Assembly (NCBI RefSeq): GCF_050433225.1
Contig: NZ_JBNPXQ010000001.1
Location: forward strand, 744,001-808,000
Origin: Sphingomonas_D zeicaulis
GTDB lineage: Bacteria > Pseudomonadota > Alphaproteobacteria > Sphingomonadales > Sphingomonadaceae
Reading direction: 5' to 3'
DNA length: 64,000 nucleotides
Shown: piece by piece, positions 1 through 8,043 of the stretch
Position numbering within the stretch: the stretch's first letter is position 1
Layout of the letters: each line of letters opens with the position of its first letter
Position numbers and translations under genes: made by a program
The notes under the pieces: generated by a model
Databases searched by the model: none
The model's input: only the letters and a program-made list of their open reading frames with translations
What the model was told of the DNA's origin: nothing

Positions 1-60
1 GCGCAGAACTTCAAGCTCGTCGCGTGGGACGATGTGTTGAAGACGTTGAAGCTGAAGTGA
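1..60 (+). CDS. C-terminal end of a protein of unknown function (partial)
   Basis: The reading frame entering from the left edge ends at a TGA at 58-60 and encodes the last 19 residues, ending AWDDVLKTLKLK. Codon use is GC-rich and lysine-rich at the very end. Nothing in this tail identifies a family. The gene lies tail to tail with the transporter remnant that follows. Confidence 0.5.
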   Translation, partial: AQNFKLVAWDDVLKTLKLK

Positions 61-785
61 AGCCAAAGGGCGGGGGCGCGCAGCCTCCGCCCGCTAGCGC
101 TGCCGCGCCGACCGCAGCGCAGGCGACCGAGACGACGAGCGCAGGCACTGCAACCGTCGCGATCGGGGTGAGCAGGCGTCCGCCCACCGCGACCAGCACC
201 AGCGCATGATGGATCGCCCACCATGGGCAGCAGCGCGACGCAGGGGATGGCGAGCAACGCGCCGCCACCCATCATGATCGGCTGCGCGGCAAGGCCGAGG
301 CGCGCGCGCAGCACGCGATCGAGGAAGCCGGCAATGGGCAGGCAGCCGATGCTGGTGATCAAGGTGACGATTCCCAGCGCATGGCCGATGTCGCGCATGC
401 CGGCGTGGAAGCGACGCTCGAGCGCCAGTGCGATCAACGGATTGAGCGCCTGCACCGCGATCATCAGGCAACCGGCGATGCCCACGAACAGGCCGATCGC
501 CTGCCAGCGCTCACGCAGGAAGACGGGCAGCGAGCCCGCCGTTTCGGCCTCGGCCGCGGCAATCCGGCGAAGGCGAGCAGCAGCATCGCCTTGCGCCATG
601 GCGCCATCGCGAAAGGCAGGCCGGCATCGGCGGCTTGAACGATCCCGTCGCCGAAATAGTAGCCGGCGCTGGCGCCCGCCGCCATCAGCGCGGCGAAGCA
701 GAGGTTGGAAGCGACGCGGTGGCGCTCGGGCGCGAGATCGGGGAACAGCGAATAGACGCGTACGCAATCAAATAAGCACGTCAGC
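61..785 (-). pseudogene. Decayed MFS transporter remnant
   Basis: Read on the minus strand, transporter-like protein continues through three successive frames. From about 770 to 560 it reads FPDLAPERHRVASN and then a hydrophobic stretch with PFAMAPWRKAMLLLAFAGLP. It shifts frame near 555 into AEAETAGSLPVFLRERWQAI and several membrane-type segments ending GGGALLAIPCVALLP. It shifts again near 225 into HHALVLVAVGGRLLTPIATV. The loop and helix pattern matches the second half of a 12-helix major facilitator (PWR...LLAF, then a hydrophilic central loop, then TM7-10). The N-terminal third or so is missing, because only about 115 bases separate the first recognisable residue from the receptor stop at 901. 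At least two frame disruptions and the truncation make it a pseudogene. A sequencing error could explain one shift but not the missing start. It may once have served the neighbouring siderophore-type receptor. Confidence 0.7.
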
Positions 786-900
786 GGCTCAGCTCTGCAC
801 TGACGGCGTTCGTTCAGCAGCAGGCAGGTCAGCACGACGGCGTTGCGGTATCGCGACGTCCTTAGGTCTTTGGGCGAGCGCCCGGCATGGCTCGTCGTCC

Positions 901-3072
901 TTAGAAGTCGATCGAGGCGGAGACCTTGTAGGTGCGCGGCATGCCTTGTAGCAGCGCGCTGCCGAACGACCCGAAGGCGGACGACCAGTAGCGCTTGTCG
1001 GCGACATTATCGACGTTGAAGCGCAGGGTCAGCGGGTTCTCTGCGATCGGTACGACGTAGCGCGCGCCGAGGTCGAAGCGGGTCCAGGCGGGAATTTCCA
1101 GCGTATTCGCCGGGTTCACCATCTGCTCGCCGGTGCGCACGACGCGGCCGGTCACGGTGGCGCCGAGGAGGAAAGGCAGATCCCATTCGACATTCGCGTT
1201 GGCAAGATATTCGGGCACGCCGATCGCATCATTGCCTTCATTGAGGCCGTTCAACGTGCGGCGCAGCTTGGCATCGTTGATCGATCCGCCGGCAATGATC
1301 CGCAGGCCTTCCACCGGCTCACCGTCCACGCTGAACTCGATGCCGCGGTTGCGCTGCTGGCCGAAGATACCGAAGGTCACCGCGTCCGGATTGCCGGGGA
1401 TCGGCGTCGACACGCTGTAGGCGCTCGGCCGTTCGGTCTGGAAGGCGGCCAGCGACATGTTGAAGCGGCCCAGGCTCAGCTTGCCGCCGACCTCATATTG
1501 CTTCGACTTGAAGGGCGGAAACGCCTCGCCGGGATTGGTAATGTTGGCACCGTTGGGCGCGGTATCGCCCTGGACGAGCGCCTCGATCCGGTTGGCGAAG
1601 ATTGAGAGCCCTTCCATCGGTTTCACCACCACGCCGACCACCGGTGTGACCGCATCCTCATCATAGCGGCTTTCGAAGGCGCCGGTGGCGTAGGCGTAGC
1701 GCGTGACCTTGATCGTCTGCAGGCGCAGGCCGGCGGTGACGAGGATGCGATCGTCGAGGAAGCCGATCGTGTCGGAGGCGAAGGCGCTGGCCAGCCGGTT
1801 GCGCTGGATGGGGAAGGGGGCGTCCAGATCGCCGCCGGCGAAGGAACGGGCCGGGAAGGCCATCTGCGGCGTATCGTAGAGGTTGGTCGCGAAGCCCGTG
1901 CGGAAGTCATAGGCGTTGCGGTTGACCTGCCAGATATAGGATCCGCCGAAGTTGAACTCGTTGGTGATCCCGCCGGCTTCCAGCTTCACCCGCAGGCCCG
2001 CCTGCGCGGCCTCGTTGTTGTCCGTGCGCGGGATGTAGCTCGCGCTGCCGTTGGCCGCACCGGTGACGATGTCGGTCACGGTGATGCCGTCGTACACGCC
2101 TTCCTCAAACCCGTCGCGCGCGCCGAACGAGGCATAAAGCATGGCATTCTCGCTCAGATCATATTCGGCGCGGATGGTGCCGAAGATGTCGCGCAGATCG
2201 GTATAGGCAAAGGCCTGGCCATAATTATGATCGGATTTCGGCACGCGCGGGATCGCGGTGACGCCCGCGGCGAGGCTGACGGTGGGGCGCAGGTTACGCA
2301 CCTTGACGCGCTGATAGGCGAGATCGACGAACAGGCGCGCATTTTCGCTGTGCCAGTCGAACGAGGCGCCGATCACCGTCGAGCGGCGATATTCATCGTC
2401 GATCGCCACGTCGCCGCCGCGGAGCGCGCCATTGACGCGGACGCCGAACGAACCGTCGCCAAAGCGCCGCGAGAAATCGAAACTGCCGCCGAAATCGCTC
2501 GTGGAGGTATAGTTGGCCGTGACGCGGTTCAGCGGCCGCTCGCCTGCCTTCTTGGTGATCAGGTTGACGCTGCCGCCGATGCCGGAGCCGCCCGGTGCGG
2601 CGCCGTTGAGAAAGGCGGTGGCGCCGTTCAGCACCTGCACCTGCTGATAGAGTTCGGGCGCGACGAGCTGGCGCGGGGTGAGGCCATAGAGGCCGTTCAT
2701 GCCGATATCGTCGCCGAAAAGCGCAAAGCCGCGGATCACGAACTGCTCGGAGGCATTGCCGAAGCCGTAGGTGGTGCGCACCGATGGATCATTCTCCAGC
2801 ACCTGGCCAAGCGTCTGCGGCTGCTGGTTGAGGATCAGGGTTTCGCTATAGCTCTTGACGCTGAACGGCACGTCGCCGGAATCCTTGTCTCCCAAAATGC
2901 CGATCTGGCCGCCCCGGATCACCTGCGTGCGGTTTTCGCGCTGCGCGGTCACCACGATCTCGCCACTGTCTTCCCCCGCCGGTGCAGGCTCCACCTGCGC
3001 ATGGGCGGCCATCGGGATAAGCGCGGCCGAAGACGCGAGCAGCGCGCGGAGACAGATACCAACGATCGACAT
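901..3072 (-). CDS. TonB-dependent siderophore-type receptor
   Basis: A 723-residue outer-membrane receptor. Residues 1-25 form a signal peptide ending AHA. A short linker leads to EIVVTAQREN, the TonB-box-like N-terminus typical of sphingomonad receptors. The plug domain (about 65-190) contains VLENDPSVRT, QFVIRGF and GGSVNLITKKAG, the segment pattern of siderophore receptors of the FhuA/FepA type. The remainder is a 22-strand barrel ending in a terminal phenylalanine (ASIDF), the BAM recognition signal. Substrate cannot be told from sequence; a ferric siderophore is most likely. It stands alone, with a possible Fur site 60 bases upstream and a decayed MFS transporter downstream. Confidence 0.9.
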   Translation of the reverse strand: MSIVGICLRALLASSAALIPMAAHAQVEPAPAGEDSGEIVVTAQRENRTQVIRGGQIGILGDKDSGDVPFSVKSYSETLILNQQPQTLGQVLENDPSVRTTYGFGNASEQFVIRGFALFGDDIGMNGLYGLTPRQLVAPELYQQVQVLNGATAFLNGAAPGGSGIGGSVNLITKKAGERPLNRVTANYTSTSDFGGSFDFSRRFGDGSFGVRVNGALRGGDVAIDDEYRRSTVIGASFDWHSENARLFVDLAYQRVKVRNLRPTVSLAAGVTAIPRVPKSDHNYGQAFAYTDLRDIFGTIRAEYDLSENAMLYASFGARDGFEEGVYDGITVTDIVTGAANGSASYIPRTDNNEAAQAGLRVKLEAGGITNEFNFGGSYIWQVNRNAYDFRTGFATNLYDTPQMAFPARSFAGGDLDAPFPIQRNRLASAFASDTIGFLDDRILVTAGLRLQTIKVTRYAYATGAFESRYDEDAVTPVVGVVVKPMEGLSIFANRIEALVQGDTAPNGANITNPGEAFPPFKSKQYEVGGKLSLGRFNMSLAAFQTERPSAYSVSTPIPGNPDAVTFGIFGQQRNRGIEFSVDGEPVEGLRIIAGGSINDAKLRRTLNGLNEGNDAIGVPEYLANANVEWDLPFLLGATVTGRVVRTGEQMVNPANTLEIPAWTRFDLGARYVVPIAENPLTLRFNVDNVADKRYWSSAFGSFGSALLQGMPRTYKVSASIDF

Positions 3073-3132
3073 GGAAGCCCCTTTTTACAGCGGCCACGCC
3101 CTTCTTGGGGCCCGGCTCGGTCTGCAAAAAGG

Positions 3133-3151
3133 TTAGTGCAACTCACTCGCA
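3133..3151 (-). promoter_or_regulatory. Candidate Fur-type operator upstream of the receptor
   Basis: On the minus strand this reads TGCGAGTGAGTTGCACTAA. Its first 15 bases form an imperfect dyad (10 of 15 positions symmetrical: TGCgAgTgAgTtGCA), similar in layout to alphaproteobacterial iron-regulator sites. It lies about 60 bases upstream of the receptor start, where a repressor would act. This is a resemblance judged by eye, not a scored match. Confidence 0.35.
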
Positions 3152-3171
3152 CAAGCAAGTTTCGGCGCCGA

Positions 3172-3684
3172 TCAGGGCTCGTCGCGGGCGTAGAAAAGGG
3201 CTGCCCGGTTGAAGCAGAGTTCGTCCGTGACGACGTTGACGGTGCGGACCAATTGTTCGCCGGCGAGCGCGAAGGCGTCGACGATCTTCGTGTCGCCGTC
3301 GTCGTAGCGCAGGATTGCCGGGCCATGCCGGCCATCGCGCGGCACGGCCCATGAGGCAATGGTGTCCGGGCGGAGATAGCGGACCGGGCCGGTGCCGATG
3401 AGGGGGCCGTTGATCGGGGTAACGTCCTCGACAAGCACGCCCTCCGCATCGAACCAGGTCAGCTTGGGGGTCCCGTCGCAGCGCTCGGTGAGGTTCATGT
3501 CGGCATCGATCGTGAGGGACAGTCCGGCGATGGGGAGCGCGGACGCTGCCAGCGCCTCCCCCGAACCGTTGAGCCAGGCGTCGATGTCGGCCTGGTCGCT
3601 TTCCTCGCCGATCAGGCCGGCCTCGCCACTGGCCTGCGCGAAACCGACCAAATGCCAGTCGCCCTTCACGTCGACATGATGCAT
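3172..3684 (-). CDS. Conserved hypothetical protein, 170 residues
   Basis: The start at 3684 (MHHVDVKGDW) is supported by an AGGAGG ribosome site eight bases upstream. The protein is soluble and acidic, with no signal peptide or membrane segment. Residues 100-150 look like beta strands (PVRYLRPDTIASWAVP, AILRYDDGDTKIVDAFAL). No family was recognised. It sits about 100 bases upstream of the receptor on the same strand, so a shared transcript is possible, though the candidate Fur site in the gap suggests the receptor has its own promoter. Confidence 0.65.
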   Translation of the reverse strand: MHHVDVKGDWHLVGFAQASGEAGLIGEESDQADIDAWLNGSGEALAASALPIAGLSLTIDADMNLTERCDGTPKLTWFDAEGVLVEDVTPINGPLIGTGPVRYLRPDTIASWAVPRDGRHGPAILRYDDGDTKIVDAFALAGEQLVRTVNVVTDELCFNRAALFYARDEP

Positions 3685-3759
3685 GCTGCGCCCCTCCTGT
3701 CGCTGCCATTCGCCGCCAGTGAACCTGCCCTAACCTAAAGCTGATCGAAGGGAAGCCAG

Positions 3760-4137
3760 ATGATCCACCATGTGTCGGTCGGCACCAACGACCTCGAACG
3801 CTCGAGACGCTTCTATGACCCGGTGCTCAAGACCATCGGACTCGCGTTCATGGCTGCGGATGCGGAGGGCATCGGCTGGGGCAGCGGGCAGATGACCTTC
3901 AGCGTTCAGGTACCGGTGAACGGCGAGCCGGCGACGGTCGGCAATGGCAGTCACATCTGCTTCACGGCCGAGAGCCGTGCGATGGTCGACCGCTTTCACG
4001 CCACCGCTCTGGAGAATGGCGGATCGTCGGATGGTGAACCGGGCATCCGCGCGCAATATGATGACCATTATTATGGTGCATTCGTCCGCGATCCGGACGG
4101 TAACAAGATCGAGGCGGTCACCTACTCCGCGAAATGA
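3760..4137 (+). CDS. VOC family (glyoxalase/bleomycin-resistance fold) protein
   Basis: A 125-residue single vicinal-oxygen-chelate domain. The opening MIHHVSVGTNDLERSRRFYD is the classic first beta-alpha unit with a metal-ligand histidine, and DPDGNKIEAV near the C-terminus carries the usual metal-ligand glutamate. Members of this subfamily are often annotated as glyoxalase or dioxygenase-like. The substrate cannot be predicted. The length is normal for one VOC module. It is a single gene, between a divergent hypothetical gene and the tRNA. Confidence 0.85.
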   Translation: MIHHVSVGTNDLERSRRFYDPVLKTIGLAFMAADAEGIGWGSGQMTFSVQVPVNGEPATVGNGSHICFTAESRAMVDRFHATALENGGSSDGEPGIRAQYDDHYYGAFVRDPDGNKIEAVTYSAK

Positions 4138-4153
4138 GAGACATGCGCGGAAC

Positions 4154-4178
4154 GCCGGCGGACGAATCCTGCGCCGGC
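4154..4178. terminator. GC-rich hairpin between the VOC gene and tRNA-Arg
   Basis: GCCGGCG at 4154-4160 pairs with CGCCGGC at 4172-4178 around an 11-base loop. It lies 3' of both converging genes (VOC gene on plus, tRNA on minus). No U-tract follows on either strand, so terminator function is only suggested by position. Confidence 0.3.
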
Positions 4179-4196
4179 ATGAAGCGAGATCGAAAG

Positions 4197-4273
4197 TGGC
4201 GCGCCCGGCAGGATTCGAACCTGCGACCACAAGCTTAGAAGGCTAGTGCTCTATCCAACTGAGCTACGGGCGC
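4197..4273 (-). tRNA. tRNA-Arg (anticodon TCT)
   Basis: A 77-base cloverleaf on the minus strand. The acceptor stem GCGCCCG pairs perfectly with CGGGCGC, the discriminator is G, and CCA is encoded in the genome (4197-4199). The D arm is GCTC-AGTTGGATA-GAGC. The anticodon loop CTTCTAA gives TCT, decoding AGA/AGG. The T arm is GCAGG-TTCGAAT-CCTGC. One anticodon-stem pair (28-42) is U-U instead of Watson-Crick; the other four pairs are intact. The folding was done by hand. Confidence 0.96.
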
Positions 4274-4329
4274 TCGACCGCCGCATAGCGCGGATTGCGT
4301 GCGTGGGAAACCGCGATAGTCTGCCCGGC

Positions 4330-5079
4330 ATGAGCATGGGGGATTCTGCCGCGCCGCGCGCGGTTTCGGCGGCGGATATCGCCGGGCGGCCGCTTCGTTA
4401 CTTCGACTTCGTGATGGCGGCGTTCGTCGCCATCCTGCTGCTGTCCAACGTGCTGGGCGCGGGCAAGGTCGCGGTGGTCGATCTGCCCTTCATCGGCCTC
4501 TGGCCGTTCGGCGCGGGAATATTGTTCTTCCCCGTTTCCTATGTGATCGGCGACGTGCTGACCGAGGTCTATGGCTATGCCCGCGCGCGCCGGGTGATCT
4601 GGGCGGGGTTCGCCGCGTTGATCTTCATGGCGTTCATGAGTTGGGTCGTCGTCGCGCTGCCGCCCGCGCCCGAATGGGGCAACCAGGCCGCCTATGAGAC
4701 GATCTTCGGCCAGGTGCCGCGTATCGTCTTCGCCTCGATGATCGCCTTCTGGGCGGGCGAATTCGTCAATTCCTATGTGCTCGCGCGGATGAAGCTGATC
4801 ACCGGCGGGCGCCACCTGTGGGCGCGGACGATCGGCTCGACGATAGCCGGGCAGGCGGTCGACAGCCTGATCTTCTATCCCGCCGCCTTCCTCTTCGCGG
4901 AGGGGTGGACGACCGACCTAGTCCTTCAGGTGCTAATTACGCAATGGGCGCTGAAGGTGGGCTGGGAGGCGCTGTTGACGCCGGCGACCTATGTCGTCGT
5001 CGGCTGGCTTAAGGCGCGCGAGGGCCTCGACGTCTACGACGAGGCCACTGACTTCACGCCGTTCCGGACGCGGGTTTGA
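4330..5079 (+). CDS. yhhQ: Queuosine precursor transporter, YhhQ family
   Basis: A 249-residue inner-membrane protein with about six hydrophobic segments. It is recognised by FVMAAFVAILLLSNVLGAGK at the start of the membrane core, PVSYVIGDVLTEVYGYARAR in the second segment, and the conserved FWAGEFVNSYVLARMK and GQAVDSLIFYPAAF blocks. The family imports the tRNA modification precursors preQ0/preQ1. The start at 4330 was chosen because the same frame upstream runs into the tRNA gene. It overlaps the next small gene by a few bases. Its position beside a tRNA is probably coincidental. Confidence 0.9.
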   Translation: MSMGDSAAPRAVSAADIAGRPLRYFDFVMAAFVAILLLSNVLGAGKVAVVDLPFIGLWPFGAGILFFPVSYVIGDVLTEVYGYARARRVIWAGFAALIFMAFMSWVVVALPPAPEWGNQAAYETIFGQVPRIVFASMIAFWAGEFVNSYVLARMKLITGGRHLWARTIGSTIAGQAVDSLIFYPAAFLFAEGWTTDLVLQVLITQWALKVGWEALLTPATYVVVGWLKAREGLDVYDEATDFTPFRTRV

Positions 5080-5387
5080 CGGTGGCACCGCTGATCGCAC
5101 TGGCGCTTCTCCAGACCGCCGCGGATGCGCCGGCGCCCGGCTTGGCCGAACGCGTCGCGCGCCAGCCGGCGGCGGTGCGCGCGTTCATCGATCGGCGCAC
5201 TGGCTGCAATCACTGGGCAGGCGAGGAACCCTATGATGCGCCGCGGCGCAAGCAGATCGAGGCGGCGCTGGCCGATCTGCGCTGCGACCGGTTGGATGCG
5301 GACGAGGCCGCTTTGCTGCGCAGGTTCGGCGGCGATGCCGAAGTGCGGGCGCTGCTCGATGCGGTTCGCGACGAGCCGGGATCTTAA
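5076..5387 (+). CDS. Small possibly exported hypothetical protein
   Basis: About 101-103 residues starting at TTG (5076) or GTG (5082), overlapping or abutting the stop of yhhQ, which suggests translational coupling. The N-terminus (APLIALALLQTAADA) is weakly signal-like. The body is rich in Arg/Asp/Ala with two cysteines (GCNHW and LRCDRL). No family was recognised. A strong hairpin follows the stop. Confidence 0.5.
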   Translation: MTVAPLIALALLQTAADAPAPGLAERVARQPAAVRAFIDRRTGCNHWAGEEPYDAPRRKQIEAALADLRCDRLDADEAALLRRFGGDAEVRALLDAVRDEPGS

Positions 5388-5395
5388 AAGTCCGC

Positions 5396-5424
5396 CGGCG
5401 GGGCTGCCGATAGCAGCCCCGCCG
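5396..5424. terminator. Bidirectional intrinsic terminator between the small gene and purQ
   Basis: A perfect 12-bp stem, CGGCGGGGCTGC at 5396-5407 with GCAGCCCCGCCG at 5413-5424, closes a 5-base loop. On the minus strand it lies just after the purQ stop and is followed within a few bases by CTTTT, so it should end the purS-purQ transcript. It can also act on the plus strand. Confidence 0.75.
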
Positions 5425-5431
5425 GGCAGGA

Positions 5432-6100
5432 TCAGGCGCCGACGGCTTCCAGCAAGCCGGCGAACAGGCGGCGGCCATCGTCACCGCCATGGGCAGCCTC
5501 GATGCGGCGCTCGGGGTGGGGCATCATGCCCAGCACATTGCCCGCGGCGTTCAGCACGCCGGCGATGTCTCGCGCCGATCCGTTGACGGGCTCGGCATAA
5601 CGGAAAGCGACGCGGCCTTCGCCCTCGAGCCGGTCGAGCGTCTCGTGGTCTGCGAAATAATTGCCGTCATGGTGCGCGACCGGCACGAGCAGTTCCTCGC
5701 CCGCGTCATACAGGCCGGTGAAGGCGCTCTGCGCGTTCGCCACCGTCAGCTTCACGTTGCGGCAGACGAAGCGGATGCCGGCATTGCGCATCAGCGCGCC
5801 CGGCAGCAGCCCGGCTTCGGTGAGGATCTGGAAGCCGTTGCACACGCCGAACACCGGCACCCCGCGGCCGGCCGCCTCGACCACCGCGCGCATCACCGGC
5901 GATCGCGCCGCCATCGCGCCCGAGCGCAGATAGTCGCCATAGGAGAAGCCGCCGGGCACGCCGATGAAGCCGACGCCGTCGGGCAGGCTCGCCTCACCAT
6001 GCCACACCATGTCGGGGGCACGCCCGGTCACCGCCTCCAGCGCCACCGCGAGGTCGCGGTCGCAGTTTGAGCCGGGGAAGACGATCACCGCGGTCTTCAT
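5432..6100 (-). CDS. purQ: Phosphoribosylformylglycinamidine synthase, glutaminase subunit
   Basis: A 222-residue class I glutamine amidotransferase that releases ammonia from glutamine for FGAM synthase (fourth step of purine synthesis). The N-terminus MKTAVIVFPGSNCDRD is diagnostic. The nucleophile is Cys87 in VPVFGVCNGFQ, and the MPHPE motif near the C-terminus gives the catalytic His/Glu. It works in a complex with PurS and the large PurL, which is not in the window. The start at 6100 overlaps the purS stop by four bases (ATGA), so the two are translationally coupled. Confidence 0.97.
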   Translation of the reverse strand: MKTAVIVFPGSNCDRDLAVALEAVTGRAPDMVWHGEASLPDGVGFIGVPGGFSYGDYLRSGAMAARSPVMRAVVEAAGRGVPVFGVCNGFQILTEAGLLPGALMRNAGIRFVCRNVKLTVANAQSAFTGLYDAGEELLVPVAHHDGNYFADHETLDRLEGEGRVAFRYAEPVNGSARDIAGVLNAAGNVLGMMPHPERRIEAAHGGDDGRRLFAGLLEAVGA

Positions 6101-6330
6101 GCGCCGCGCTCGATGCGGTAATTCTCGATCACCGTATTGGCGAGCAGCTTGGCGCACATCTGGTCGAGCTCGGCATCGGTCAGCGCCGCATCATGCTCGA
6201 TCTCGATCAGCTTGCCGGCGCGGACATCGTTGACGCCCGAGAAGCCGAGCCCTTCGAGCGCATGGTGGATCGCCTTGCCCTGGGGATCGAGCACGCCGCT
6301 CTTCAAGGTGACATGAATGCGGGTCTTCAT
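6097..6330 (-). CDS. purS: Phosphoribosylformylglycinamidine synthase, PurS subunit
   Basis: A 77-residue protein matching the usual PurS size. The start MKTRIHVTLKSGVLDPQGKA and the HHALEGLGFSGVNDVRAGK segment are typical of PurS, the small dimeric bridge that joins PurQ and PurL. It is the first gene of a purS-purQ unit with a 4-base overlap. No riboswitch-like structure was seen in the short upstream stretch. Confidence 0.96.
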   Translation of the reverse strand: MKTRIHVTLKSGVLDPQGKAIHHALEGLGFSGVNDVRAGKLIEIEHDAALTDAELDQMCAKLLANTVIENYRIERGA

Positions 6331-6407
6331 CGCGCGTCCTTCGCCTGGCTGGAAAACGCCGCCCCTATGGCGCGGCTGGGGGCAGGGGGCAAGCCCGCGC
6401 CATCGGA

Positions 6408-7064
6408 TCAGCGCGGGCGGCGCAGATAGCGGATGCGTCCTTCTCCCCGGTGAACGAGCAGTTCGTCGCCATCGATCTCGACGGGCGCGTCGCGAAAATC
6501 GAACATCCCCAGGTCGTTGGGCTCGAGCTTGAAGACCAGCGCGTTGCCCGCGGCGGGATCGATGCGGAATTCGGGGGAGACGATGCCGTGAACCGGCTCG
6601 TCGAGCCGGATCCAGCGCGGCATGCGGCTTTCGTCGGCGGGCAGCGTCCAGCCATCCTCCTGGGTGTAACCGGTTGCCGGCTCACCGCTGTCAAACCCCA
6701 CCGTCACGTCGATGCCGGCGATTCCCTGTCCGTCGGGCCAGGTGACGCTGACCGACAACGGCCCAGTCGCCTGCAAAGGCGCCAGCGCGACGAACAGCGG
6801 CGCGACCGGATGCGGCTCGGTAGTGAAGCGCAGCATGTCGCCATGCCGCATCCAGCGGCCGCTCGCCCGCTCGTCGAGCGCACCGGCGCTCAGCGCATAA
6901 TCGAAGGTGCCATCCGGATTGATCCGCAGCGCCGACAGTGCGTCCGGACCGAGCTGCGCATAATAGCGGCCGACGACGGGGTCGGCTTCGCGCGTGGCGG
7001 GCTCTTCCGCGGTGGCGGAAGCGGCGAGGAACAGGGCTGTCGCAGCGGCGAGCAATATGCGCAT
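6408..7064 (-). CDS. Exported hypothetical protein, 218 residues
   Basis: The N-terminus MRILLAAATALFLAASATAEE is a clear signal peptide. An upstream in-frame ATG at 7076 is also possible. The mature part carries repeated short beta-type segments (DPVVGRYYAQLGPD, GTFDYALSAGALDERASGRW, DMLRFTTEP) like a lipocalin-style or periplasmic beta protein. No family was recognised with confidence. It is monocistronic and divergent from the SOUL gene. Confidence 0.7.
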   Translation of the reverse strand: MRILLAAATALFLAASATAEEPATREADPVVGRYYAQLGPDALSALRINPDGTFDYALSAGALDERASGRWMRHGDMLRFTTEPHPVAPLFVALAPLQATGPLSVSVTWPDGQGIAGIDVTVGFDSGEPATGYTQEDGWTLPADESRMPRWIRLDEPVHGIVSPEFRIDPAAGNALVFKLEPNDLGMFDFRDAPVEIDGDELLVHRGEGRIRYLRRPR

Positions 7065-7164
7065 GGTGGCGATCATGGCGAATGGCGGTGGCTGGTGCCA
7101 GTGCCCTATCGCCGGTCATGATGCACCCCTATATCGCGGCCAGGCTTCGGGCGATCGAGGGAGT

Positions 7165-7782
7165 ATGGCGATGGCCGGAAAGACGGGCGAAAAGGGTGTG
7201 AAACCGGTGTGGAAGTGGGTCGGTGTGGGGACAGTGCTCGCCGCTGCCGGGGCCGCCGCATGGTATGCGCGCGAGCGGCTGATCGAGGAAGCTCGCTTCC
7301 GGCTGATCGAAGAGGATGGCGACATCGAACTGCGCGACTATCCCGCGTTGCTTGTTGCCGAGACGATCGCCCCGGGTACGCGCCAGCCGGCGCTTTCCGA
7401 AGGGTTCGCACGGCTCGCTGCCTTCATTGGCGGCAAGGGCCGGGGCGGCGGCAGGATCGCGATGACCGTGCCGGTGCTGGCGGCGGAGGTCCCCGGCGGC
7501 TGGCGCAAGCGCTTCGTGATGCCCGCCGCGCAGACCCGCGCCACCTTGCCGGCGCCGCCCACCGGCGTCACCATCGCCAGCCTGCCCGAACGACGTGTGG
7601 CGGCAATCCGCTTCGGCGGCACGCCGGACGATGCCCGCCTGGCGGGGCGCGAGGAGGTGCTGCGGCGCTGGATGCACAAGCGCGGCCTGATCGCGCTTGG
7701 CGATGCCGAACATGCCTTCTACAACTCGCCCGCCATACCGGGGCCGCTGCGCCGCTCCGAAGTTCTGATTCCGACAGGATGA
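7165..7782 (+). CDS. SOUL family heme-binding protein
   Basis: 205 residues. One N-terminal membrane anchor (VGVGTVLAAAGAAAWYA) is followed by a SOUL/HEBP domain recognised by DIELRDYPALLVAET, GGRIAMTVPVLAA, RFVMPAAQTRATLPAP and the late AFYNSPAIPGP. The family binds heme or related tetrapyrroles; in bacteria the role is unclear. The start at 7165 follows a GAGG ribosome site six bases upstream; longer in-frame starts would run into the divergent gene's 5' end. It is followed after seven bases by a small membrane protein. Confidence 0.88.
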   Translation: MAMAGKTGEKGVKPVWKWVGVGTVLAAAGAAAWYARERLIEEARFRLIEEDGDIELRDYPALLVAETIAPGTRQPALSEGFARLAAFIGGKGRGGGRIAMTVPVLAAEVPGGWRKRFVMPAAQTRATLPAPPTGVTIASLPERRVAAIRFGGTPDDARLAGREEVLRRWMHKRGLIALGDAEHAFYNSPAIPGPLRRSEVLIPTG

Positions 7783-7789
7783 CCCGCCG

Positions 7790-8011
7790 ATGCTGAACGC
7801 CTTTTCCATCCTGATCGGCCTGGTCGCTGCGTTTCTCGCGGTCTTTGCCTTTCTTCCATTTCTCGGCTGGGCCTATTGGGCCATCATTCCGCTTGCGCTG
7901 GTCGGGCTGTTCTTCGGCGCGCTGTCGAGCAGCACGTCGGGCCGCAACCTCAACATCTTCGTCGTGCTGGTCGGCATCGTCCGGCTGATGATGGGCGGCG
8001 GGATCATCTGA
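7790..8011 (+). CDS. Small two-helix membrane protein
   Basis: 73 residues, almost entirely hydrophobic: FSILIGLVAAFLAVFAFLPF and AYWAIIPLALVGLFFGAL form two helices, with a third hydrophobic stretch near the end (NIFVVLVGIVRLMMGGGII). It starts seven bases after the SOUL gene and probably shares its transcript. No function can be assigned. Confidence 0.7.
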   Translation: MLNAFSILIGLVAAFLAVFAFLPFLGWAYWAIIPLALVGLFFGALSSSTSGRNLNIFVVLVGIVRLMMGGGII

Positions 8012-8043
8012 GGCGCACGCCGCGCCGATTGAAGTGAAACGAT

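Noticed and set aside
2227..3354. A 375-codon plus-strand frame across the TonB receptor start
   Set aside because: It is antisense to the receptor signal peptide and plug, with no protein-like features.
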